Assembly: GCA_039105265.1 (NCBI GenBank)
Contig: JAPFFF010000007.1
Coordinates: 2,294,001 to 2,358,000 of the forward strand
Direction: 5' to 3'
Origin: Tritrichomonas musculus
Taxonomy: Eukaryota; Parabasalia; Tritrichomonadida; Tritrichomonadidae
DNA: 64,000 bases
The notes beneath the pieces were generated by a model. The model worked only from the letters and a program-made list of their open reading frames with translations. It was not told the DNA's origin and made no database searches. Positions 50,701-60,900 of the stretch are shown here, in pieces. The translations under genes and the position numbers were made by a program. Positions within the stretch are counted from its first letter, which is position 1. Each line of letters begins with the position of its first letter.

Positions 50701-51270
50701 TGGCCTGTCTAATCGTTCAAAATGTTATCCCAAAATTTGAGAAGAATTGTAGCATATAATGTAATTTAACTGATGTATGTGAAATAATAATATGATATTG
50801 TTTGTTATATAAAAGTTTTCATAAGATGAAAGAAGTTTCTTTGATCATATTATCTTTTTTTCATAGTATGATATGAAAATGATCATATCTTCTTACTATA
50901 ATTATTATAAAATCATTATTAAATCTATTGAATTGCTCCATTTAATTCATAATGCATCTTAAAGTATATTTTGAAATGCATGATAAATCAATGAATTGTG
51001 CAGATATGATCAAATTCTTTTTTTGCTTGATTGAGTCCAAATTGTTTTTCTATTGTGAGAAAGTAGTATCTAAATGTTTTGGATAAAGCATTGAGATTTA
51101 TAGATTGACCTTGGGGTATAATATTAGTAGATAGATTAGAGGGTACTAGAAACCTTTGCACGTTTTTAACCACGGTTCAGATTCACCTTCTAACTAGTCA
51201 TTTACGTATTTCTACATCAAAGTTCGTCATCGAAAACGTTATTAATGTAACCTAACTCACTCTTGATTCA
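50701..51270. other. AT-rich spacer
   Basis: No intact gene. A short minus-strand frame (50988-51173) has weak coding character and may be another fragment. Confidence 0.35.
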
Positions 51271-52833
51271 AACAATTTTTTATTGTCTATTCATAATAAT
51301 CATATGGTGAACGAAATTGAATTCACCACCAAAACAATCGACACTATTGAATTAATTATAGATGACCATCTTGAATGGTCAACGAAAAAAATCAACAGTG
51401 TCGATAAACTTCTCGACTCATTATGTGAGTGTCTCGTTGATACGAACTACAATCTAGAGTTTAAACTCCATAATGTCATCAACTACTACAACATAGACCA
51501 TCTAAAAGAACTCTAAGATATCTTGACAAACTCATAGATTACGCTGTGTTTGATTCAGAATTAGAGTTAATCACAAACATCAATAAATGGATCGAACCAT
51601 ATGGAGCTTTCGATTCCGATGAATTTGCTGACGATGAAGGGTAAGTGAATGATTATTTTTAATTTCTCTTATATAATTGTCAAATCCATAGACGTTGGTG
51701 ATCGAAAAACAGATGTTGTTATTGATTACTCGGAACCGACTCAAGATGAGATAGATGGATTATTATACGCTGATATTCATATAAGTAATATTCTAAATGT
51801 TAAATCGATAGATTATACCATTAAAGTGGATACTAACTAAAAACTTGATGTTGATAATAATTATTGCTAGACAAAGTAAATAATTTTTTAATTTCTTTGT
51901 AAAAGGTGAAATTGTTGAAGAAGCTATTGAAATCTGAGATTCTAATATTACAGGGATTCGACTGATATAGATCACTCAGAGAATTGAAGCCATTATTGAA
52001 GAAGAGTATAAAACTGTTGGGGATAAACTTTAGAGCTGTACGTTTAGATGAATATGTTAATCGATTTAATGAAATCAAATCTGAAGATTATGAACTATTC
52101 AATCTAATGTTGACAATGAAATTTCAACAACGAAAACAACATCAAAGTCTTGAAAAATATAAATAATCATTGAAAATATATAGGTGAACTCAATTCAATT
52201 CCAAAACCGAGCGAATCTAAACTCTTCATTGACTCGTTAATGAATATCGATACTGGTTAAACAACAACCAAATCCGAATAACGACTCCTTTATCAAGAGA
52301 ACGTTCTCGATTAAAATTGAGTATCAACAAGAGATGAAGAGAATGATGATCGCTGTTAAAAATCCTGAATCATTTGAAGTCGATATCGATGATGATGATG
52401 AGAAACAGTATGCTTTCGTTAGATTAGAAGTGAAGATCATCAAGATGACAAAGAATGAAACAAATGGAAAGACTGAGTTCATTGAAAAGGTTGATGGTGA
52501 AGAGTTGAGGACTTTCGTGGATCTTCAGATGGTGGATTCTTCCAATACATCAATCAAAATAAAGGGTTAGACTTAACTAGATATCAGTTATTCGATACCA
52601 TTAACAAGAATAACTATGGAGAATTTTGTTTCGTATACTCTTGTGTTCAATCTGGTGTGCTCTCTATTGTTTACACGATCGATACCAAACAAGAAGATAT
52701 TAGAAATGGCAATCAAGATGAAGTGTCATTTCGAAGTTAGTAGAATTGATGATAAGAGAGATACACCAACTAGAAGACGAATAAGAATCGATTCTCTTAA
52801 TAACAATAAGGTTGTAGCTGATCCTATGGTTTG
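51271..52833 (+). pseudogene. Broken coding relic, possibly of a Maverick/Polinton-type or other large element
   Basis: Through about 1.5 kb the plus strand is less AT-rich than its surroundings. It keeps codon-like periodicity in short stretches of changing phase, rich in Asp/Glu/Lys and Asn (for example DEYVNRFNEIKSEDYELF, KSIDYTIKVDTN). Several breaks are evident and no piece is long enough for a firm family call. The last part has a Cys/aromatic-rich segment that faintly recalls the front of a protein-primed DNA polymerase. Trichomonad genomes carry many Maverick/Polinton copies, so a fossil of such an element is a reasonable but unproven reading. An old host gene is the alternative. Confidence 0.35.
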
Positions 52834-53400
52834 ATTATAATTTTATAAAAATCACTACATGATAGATCATGCATGTGTTGAACAAGAACAGAATTCAGAT
52901 TTTAAATATTAATATCAAGAAAAAATGAAGAAAAACCAAAGAAACCTTGCCTTATTCTAAATAAGAGTCAAACATAAGTAAAAACATTACAGTTTTTTCT
53001 TATCTCAACCACAACAAATGAAACAATCAACATTTCCATCAGTCTAGGTAACTTCCAATATTGTTCATGACAGAAGTATTATAGATTTAAATCACATGAT
53101 AAGAATAATTGGTCTAAATGTTAGTGGATTTGTATGAAACTAATCATTTGAAAGTAAATAGTTATGTAGTTTGTGATAGTTAATCATTGATACTAGAACA
53201 TAATATTTATGGTTTATGACTGTCAAAACTATCCTTATCAAACCCAAACTTTTAGCGATTTTTAATAAATAAATTTTGGAAATATTATTGTTTCAAATGA
53301 TAATCTAAGAGCACGAGTTGAATTTTGGAAAAATTTATCATCGACCATTTATCAAAAGAAAAATTTATAACAAAACAAAAAAAGATATAAAGAAAAGGAA
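52834..53400. other. AT-rich spacer, no gene seen
   Basis: No coding or repeat signal recognised. Confidence 0.4.
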
Positions 53401-53402
53401 TA

Positions 53403-55085
53403 AACCCCCTAACTTTTTAAACAACCCCATAACTTTTTTTGACCATTTTTCCCTCTCAAATTAGCCTTTTTTGATGGCAAAAAGTACTTTCTTTTGAATT
53501 TAAATTTAAATATGGAAAAAAGTTAGGGGTTTTTGTAAAGTTAAAATCAGGGCTTCTAAATTATAATACATAAATAATATTGAATACATTATACAGCTCG
53601 GAATTATTACTGTTGCGTTATTTTACAGTAATAACCAAATAAAAGAGCAATTTAAAAATTTTCAAAAATTTTTAAAAATTTGAATGAGGAATTCTTTATA
53701 GCACATACAACTTTTTCAGAAGAAAATAATCGTCCATTTTTTCGAGCTTTATTTTACATAGAAAAGATTAAAAGTTCATTGTATTTTTTATTGATTTCTT
53801 AATTTATGCCATTTAGAGAATATGTTAAAGGCGAAATAATCGAAAATTTTCAAAAATGAGATTATTATTTGATTAATAATTCTTCTCAAAAATGGTTGAT
53901 TTAGAGAATCAAATGGCTTGTTGGGCTTCCTAAATTGATAAAATTTAGGATTTAATGGTTAAAATCAATATTAAATAAGAAAACAAATATTTTTAAATTA
54001 TTTTAAAGGAATAAAAAAAGCATGAATAGGGGGTCATGCTATTTTGTTTAAAAAATATTAATTTTAATTTCTCAAAAAGTTTATCTGGACCATATATACA
54101 TACAAAAAGTTCTCTGTGCTGCAGCACTGTGCTAAAAAATTACACCCAATTTAAAAATTTAAAATTTTAATATTTTTTTCAATTGTGTTCTTTAGTTGAA
54201 AATCGTATCATTCTCTTAATTATGATAAAATAAAACTTGGATTTATTCATTTATAAAAATATTATTCTCAAAAAGTTCCATTTAATTATCATTCATTGTT
54301 ATACAAATATAAACGATCTGAAGGTCAAAAATATTTGACTTTAAAAAGGCCAAAAAGTTTCCATTACTGCAGTTAGCGGTTTACAGTAATAAGGTATTCA
54401 ATTCAAATTTACCATAAATAGGTGAAAAAGCAGCTGTTATTACTGCAGTTAGCGGTTTACAGTAATAAGAATTCAATTATTATTGACCTATTTTTTGCCT
54501 TAAAAGAGGTTATTGATTAAAATTATGGTGAATTTAATATTAAATGTTATTTATTATGACTTTCTAATATTTTTTTAATGTTCACATTATCATTAAGTTA
54601 ATTCATACTTTTTTACAGATTTAAAGCAAATTGAAAATTTGTATATTAAATAGAATCAAAAAATAATTATACAGAAAAAATAAATTAATTTTGAATTCTA
54701 ATCTGAAATTTTCTATTTAGAAATATATTTTTTGAATATTTTATTTATATTATTTTAATTATTTTGAATACTTTATTTATATTATTTTATTAATTTTGAA
54801 TGCTTTTGTTAGCATTTTGAATTTTTTGTTATAATTTCTCAAAATTTTAATGAAAGCAAAATTTTTCAAAATTTTTATATATCAAAAATTTTTTATTTGA
54901 CAATTTTGAGCAAAATCCCAAATCGCAGTCATAAGAAGACAAAAAATTGAATGGGCCTGCAGTAGTAATTCCGAGCTGTAATACATTATTAAATATATTA
55001 AAATGAATGAATATTTATTGATCTATAAAAAGTTTTCTCTCAAATTTTAAAAAAGTTAGGGGGTTTTTTTATCGTTAGGGGGTTT
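53403..55085. repeat. 1.7-kb block with nested inverted repeats and TTACTG/CAGTAA hairpins
   Basis: The outer pair is AACCCCCTAACTTTTT (about 53405) against AAAAAAGTTAGGGGGTTT (about 55050). GTTAGGGGTTTTTG also occurs within the left end. The inner pair is TACAGCTCGGAATTA(T)TACTG (about 53592) against its complement at about 54960-54980, with matching AATACATTA flanks. Inside, a 31-bp sequence starting ATTACTGCAGTTAGCGGTTT is duplicated exactly at 54363 and 54439 (76 bp apart). Each copy, and a related site at about 53606, folds as ATTACTG...CAGTAAT. No gene is present. It looks like a complex non-autonomous element. Confidence 0.6.
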
Positions 55086-55347
55086 TGAACTTTACTTTAT
55101 CAAAAAAGTTGCACTTTTCAGACAAAAAGCTCTCAATTTTTTTTCAATCATTTCTATTCAATTCGAAAACTTTTTTATGATAAAAAAAGAGTTGATTTTT
55201 TTATGATTTAATTCCAAAAAACAAGTCAAAATAAGTTCATATATGAATATTATAATAAATAAGATTGAGAGGATTTTGTCCGAAAAGTGTAAAGTTTCTC
55301 AATATATCAAAAAAAAATCAATAATTTGATAGAATTTCATGAAAAGT
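55086..55347. other. Spacer downstream of the Myb gene
   Basis: AT-rich, no gene seen. Confidence 0.35.
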
Positions 55348-56244
55348 TTACTCGAATCCCCAATGAAAAAACTCAGGTTCAAAACCATTGGATAAAAACC
55401 CACCATTGTTGTAATGAAAGATTTCTGTTATCAAATTTGAGGGTGGAACATTAAAATCAAAACTTAAATCTAGGCTATTATTATTATTGTTATTATCATC
55501 ATTGGGTTTTCCAAGAGTAATATCCGCTAAGACTGGCTGCAGCTCCTGATTTAATTGGCCAGTGTGATGATGTTCCTGTTGAGTCGGCTCACAAGTTTGT
55601 GGTAAATCTGCAAATGCTTTTTCAATGAACTCAGTATCAATATTGTGGTAAATTTCCTCATGCTTTTTATTTTCTTCAGTTTTTTCACTTTTGCTTTCTT
55701 CTTTTATATCTGGAACATTGTCAGGCAAAGCTTCATCATTACTTTCTGTTTCATCGCTATCAAACTTATGACGATTCTTTTTATTCTTTAGGTTCTTTAA
55801 ATAACGTATCTTAACTTGAAGGTCTGTTCTACCAGGCAGTTCAAGTGCAATTTTAGTCCACTTTGCTCCAAGTTCATTATATTTATTAATAAGAATTGAA
55901 TCTTCTTCTTTTGTCCATGGCTTTGTGGCTTCTTTCATATCACATGAAAGGTAATGTTTCCACCTTTCTCGACACTGCCTCTGATTTCTGTTTTCCATTA
56001 AAGATGAAACTAGGTTCCAGGAGTGCACACCATGCTTTTGAATTAGTTCACGAAGCTTTTGATCTTCCTCAGGGGTAAATTTATTTCGAATCCTTTTCTT
56101 TCCTATTTTCTCAATACTACAATAATCATCATTTATATCATTGTTACTTTTAGAGCTATTAAATGAGTTGAGACGGACTTTTTCAGAATTTTTATAATTA
56201 CTCAAATTTAAAGAATCGTTGTGATTTGCTGCTAAAGACATCAT
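55348..56244 (-). CDS. Two-repeat Myb DNA-binding protein
   Basis: About 299 residues from the first ATG (MMSLAANHNDS, 56244). The open frame extends 40 codons upstream without an ATG. Two Myb/SANT repeats are clear. Repeat 1 reads KFTPEEDQKLRELIQKHG...SWNLVSSLMENRNQRQCRERWKHYL. Repeat 2 reads KPWTKEEDSILINKYNELGAKWTKIALELPGRTDLQVKIRYLKNL. The Trp spacing is typical, and the last repeat-2 Trp is replaced by Tyr. Repeats are followed by an acidic, Asn-rich tail with a possible activation segment. R2R3 Myb factors of trichomonads bind YAACGG-like elements and regulate genes such as ap65-1. Some upstream regions in this window contain such sites. Confidence 0.9.
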   Translation of the reverse strand: MMSLAANHNDSLNLSNYKNSEKVRLNSFNSSKSNNDINDDYCSIEKIGKKRIRNKFTPEEDQKLRELIQKHGVHSWNLVSSLMENRNQRQCRERWKHYLSCDMKEATKPWTKEEDSILINKYNELGAKWTKIALELPGRTDLQVKIRYLKNLKNKKNRHKFDSDETESNDEALPDNVPDIKEESKSEKTEENKKHEEIYHNIDTEFIEKAFADLPQTCEPTQQEHHHTGQLNQELQPVLADITLGKPNDDNNNNNNSLDLSFDFNVPPSNLITEIFHYNNGGFLSNGFEPEFFHWGFE

Positions 56245-57290
56245 ATTTTCTTTCTTTTCCTTTTGGGCTTTGGGTTGTTTTTGTTTAGTTTTGTGAATTT
56301 GGTGTTGATTTTCTATTATATGAAAAAAATGAAGTGAAATATTCGGAGTTGAATTTTCAAGCACCCTCTCAAATAAAATTTTTAATTATATTTTTGAAAG
56401 AAAAAAAACACAGAAATGATTTTTATATCAGCAATTTTCAATGACCTATTCAATCATTTTTTTATCATTTCTCCAAAATTATATTTAAAAGGACAAATAA
56501 ATTACAGTTCCTATTAGGTCATTGATTAAATTGTTTTGAATGTAAGTGAATACTTTTTGTTAAAAGATATTCATATTATTTACTTTTTGAATATCATTCA
56601 AATCAAACCGCCTAAGAATTTTTTTACAATTTTGTGATGAATCGAATCAAAATAAATTTTGGTTACTTCAATTTTTGTTGATATTACTCAATTTTATATT
56701 CGGAAAATATTCGGTTTTTATTTGATTTTTTTAAATAATAAAATATTGTAATATTCTGTTTTTTAAAAATTTAATTATTTTTGAATATTATGTCGAAATT
56801 TTCGACTAAAAATTATTTTCGTATAATCAAATCTATTGGTAATAATTGTAATGAATAACGTAAATGAATTAATATAGTATAAAATTACATAACACGGATA
56901 TATTAACTCACAATTTGTGAGAAAAAAATAAAATCATAAATATGATTTAAATCTATTTTATTTTTATCAAAAATAAAAATTTCTATTTTTATAAATTTTA
57001 ATTTAAAAGAATTAGAAGTATTTTTTTTTTTTTTCTGAGAATAAAAATGATGTAGTTTTTTAATTTTTATGCCATTTTGCCCCCATTACTTCATTTAGAT
57101 TCTTTTTTAGAGATAAACATTATGATCATAAGAAATTCATGACAAAAAAAGAATGATAATACTACGTCCTATTTTAACTAAAGACCAAATTGCTTTAATC
57201 CTTTTTTAAGATAACTTAATAATAACGAAATAATTGTGTGAACAAAAAAAAAAGATTTTTTAATACACAATAGAAGCTATCATTTATATA
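56245..57290. other. AT-rich intergenic region, no gene seen
   Basis: About 1 kb upstream of the Myb gene, extremely AT-rich. T and A runs near 57021-57034 and 57246-57254. No repeat or RNA recognised. Confidence 0.45.
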
Positions 57291-57806
57291 TCAAAAAGAT
57301 AGATCTAGAACATTATCCATAAATTCATATTCATTATCAAGATCTTCAATTTTTTTTTTAATTTGCTTTAATTCTTTTTTAATTTTTTCTTGAGCTTTGA
57401 TGATTCTCTGGAATTGAGTGTTAAGTCTCGATTGATGAGGTTGAACAAGTTCTTGATCATCCTTTGGGCTATCTAAATACCAGAAATCATCATTATGATC
57501 ATTTGGCTGAACACACATGCTTTTGCTTACTATTGGTGAATAAGAAACATTAGAATCATCAGAATAATTGTCTAATTCTGTCTCTTGGTTTTTTAACGAA
57601 TACTTCAACTCAATAGTTCTAATTACTTCAAGAAGTCTTTTTGAAGCATTATTTGGTGTTTTAAATGGATTCATGTTTGACCTATTTTGATCATAAAAAA
57701 TTTTTGAATTTATTTGTTGACTCTGGTTAGAAAACCTTGTTTTCTCTAAGCTGCTATCTGATTTTGCTTTAGATGATATTTGTGGAGCGTATATTCTTCT
57801 TTGCAT
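57291..57806 (-). CDS. Unknown small protein with C-terminal coiled coil
   Basis: 171 residues, intact. The N-terminal half is Ser/Asn/Gln-rich and basic. The region 85-125 is acidic with an aromatic cluster (DDFWYLDSPKDD). Residues about 128-160 are a Lys/Glu coiled coil (RIIKAQEKIKKELKQIKKKIEDLDNEYEF), and the last five residues are DLDLSF-like. There is a single SP site in YSPIV. No family recognised. It lies 157 bp downstream of the giant disordered-protein gene, on the same strand. Confidence 0.6.
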   Translation of the reverse strand: MQRRIYAPQISSKAKSDSSLEKTRFSNQSQQINSKIFYDQNRSNMNPFKTPNNASKRLLEVIRTIELKYSLKNQETELDNYSDDSNVSYSPIVSKSMCVQPNDHNDDFWYLDSPKDDQELVQPHQSRLNTQFQRIIKAQEKIKKELKQIKKKIEDLDNEYEFMDNVLDLSF

Positions 57807-57963
57807 TTTAAAAGATTGTAAAATGGCATCAAAAATTCTTATTATTTGATGTTAAAATCATTTCCATAGAAAAAATTCAATAACAGTTCTGAAAAATATA
57901 AAATGTTTTGATGTATAAACATTTTTTATTTTAATTCATTTTGCCGAGCAATAATAAAAAAAT

Positions 57964-60900
57964 TTATTCATTTGAGTTAATATCAGATAAAACAGAATCT
58001 TTTGATCCTAAAGTAAAATCAGTAAATTCTCCAGAGAAGTTACTTGATACATTAGATAGAGTTTGGAAAGAAAGTTTTGATGATTGACCTTTTTTTTCTG
58101 GGTCATTATTTATATTAAGAATAATAATATCATTACTTGGATTTGTACTAATGGAGTTATGTGAGCTATTGTTGTTAATTTGTTTGTTTTTAGCCAAATC
58201 AGCGAAATCAGAGTTTGACATATCATTCTTTGCAGATGAAGTTTCTGAAAAAGCTGAAACATCAGATAAACCATCAACTACATCCTTATTTGATTTAGAT
58301 CTTGATTTTTGCTTTGAATGCGATCTTCTTTCTTTTCCACTTTTTGATGATGATTCTGATGACATAGAAACATTTCTAGAAGCAGATGAGGTAGGAATGA
58401 TAACTGATCCGAGCTCGCTAGAGTTCAAATCAACATTTCTAGAAATCTGGTCGATATCGTCAACAACTTCTGAAATATGAATATCAGAATTACTAGTAAC
58501 TGAAAAAGAATTACTGTCTAATTTATTACTGCTCTTTTTAGGTACTTTAATCTTTTTATGATGAGAACTAGAGCCAGAATTGGAGTTTTGTATTTCATTT
58601 GCGTTGTTTATATTACTTTCGTTTAATACTGAGCTTTTCAGTTTGTATTGAAGCGGTTGTAATTGATTGTTGTGGATTTCAAGGCTACTTGAATCGGTAA
58701 TAATCAGTTCTTTGAGGGAGTCGCTCTGTTCGCTGCTCTTTTTCTTGATTCCGCTTCCACTGCTGGTCTTGTCCCAAATATCAGGAGGAACAACTTCAGG
58801 GAAATTGAGTGTGACTGTTTCTGATTTGAGGATGTCACTGAGTACATGCGAATCTGATTGAGAGTTGGGATTTATATCGTTATTTGATTGAGAAATATGC
58901 GAATTTGATTGAGAAATATGTGAATTTGATTGCGAATTTTCTATTTTTGGCGATTTCTTCTTGATTCTCTTTTCTTGCGAGTAGCTGCTGGGCTCAGACG
59001 TTTCTATTCGAGATGTTGAAGCTTCTTTTTGCTTGGTGAATTTGGTGTCAACTGGTGTTGATGATGACACATTAGCATATTTTTCACTGAAGAAGAAAGA
59101 TTCTGAATTTGATGTGTGATGATGAGATGATGCAGATCCTGGTGTTTGTGGCGGTTGTTCGCCAGAAGAGGCCCTTTCTCTTGGCTTTTCGATATCACTG
59201 TGCTTTTCTTGACTTGGCGATTCTATGTCTCTGTCCTGGAATGACCTTTCTTGGATATCTTCTTCTTCTTGATCCTCTTCTTCGAACTGACTCAACTCTT
59301 TGGGAGATTCAACAAATGAGCTGGCTTTACTTGAATTATTATAAGAATCTGCTTTATTTGAATTACCAGAATTATTAATAATATCAGAATTATTATTAAT
59401 ACCAGAGTTATTATTAATAATAGAATTATTATTTATACCAGAATTTGTATTAAGGCCAGAATTAGAATTTAAACGAGAATTACTTCGTGAAGCTCTGTTT
59501 GAATTAGAATTGGATCTTGAAGCTTTATTAGAATCTGACTTAACTTTTTCTATATTTGGAATTGAATTTGATTTGCTGGAATTAGATTTTGGAGATCTTG
59601 AATTTGATATTTGGGATGGTACATTGCGATCTGATCCGGAACTGAGACTTTCTGACAAAATTGAATCGATTCGATCATCATCTTCAATCTTAACATCTCT
59701 TTTAATGAATCTTGAATCAGGTGGATCATAAGGAATTGAAAATGATTTGTCAACTCTTGAATTAGAATTAGCTCTATTATCCTTATGATGCTGCTGATAA
59801 TATCGAACATCTCTTCTATAATCATCTGAAATTGCAGAGAAGACAGAAAGGAAAGAAGAAGAAGAATGATGAACGTTTTCATCGTCTTCTTGTACATCTT
59901 GTATATTTGTTTGGGTATTTTCATCTTCCTTTTGATCTTCAATAATACTTGTTTGAGTTTTTTCATCATCTTTTCTATCTTCAATGAGACTTGTTTGCAC
60001 ATTTTCATCAACTCTTTGCGATTGTATATTAGAACATTTTTTGGCTGAAGCAGAGCTATGAACTGAATTTTGTGGCTCTAGTTGTGATTTGTTGCTTCTT
60101 TGTGATAATTCAGAATTATTTCTAGAACTGTGGGCAGATTTTTGTGGTAATGGTGATGTCTGAGAATAAACTGAGGTAACAGTTTCAATTCCCTTAATTT
60201 CATCATTTCCACCTATGTTTCTTTCTTGCATATTAACATCTGGTTGAGGTTGGGCATTTAATGAAGAACCATGGCGAGAATGAGATGAATGATTAGAGAG
60301 TTTGGATGAATGGATGCTAACTTTATTATCATCCTTTGTCCTACTTTCATTACTTTGCTGATTTAGAGTACTATCATGGGCAGATTCATTACTTTTGTTA
60401 CTGATTTTTGAATTATGATCATCAATTTTATAATTACTATTACTAATTTTAGAATTGCAATTAATATATGAGTTATCTCTACTGATTTTTGAATTGCTGT
60501 TGCTAATCTTTGAATTGTTGTCGCTAATCTTTGAATTGTTGTTGCTAATCTTTGAATTGTTGTTGATAATCTTTGAATTGTTGTTGATAATCTTTGAATT
60601 GTTGTTGCTAATCTTTGAATTATTGTTACTGATCTTTGAGCTATTATTACTGACTTTTGAGTTATTGGCACTGATCTTTGAGCTATTATTACTAACCTTT
60701 GAATTTTGGTTATCAATCTTTGAATTATTGCTACTAATCTTTGAGTTATTATTATTTGAAGAATAACTTTTTTCATTATTAACACTTTTCGTAGAGGTTG
60801 TTGAATAATTATTGTTTTTATCATTTAGATGGAAAAAGTTATATGTATCACGATTGTTTCTCCACTTTTCTTCAGAAGAAACTTGGAAAAATGATAAAAT

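Noticed and set aside
60455-60766. 103-codon plus-strand frame of LLLIFEL repeats
   Set aside because: Antisense of the NNNSKIS minisatellite.
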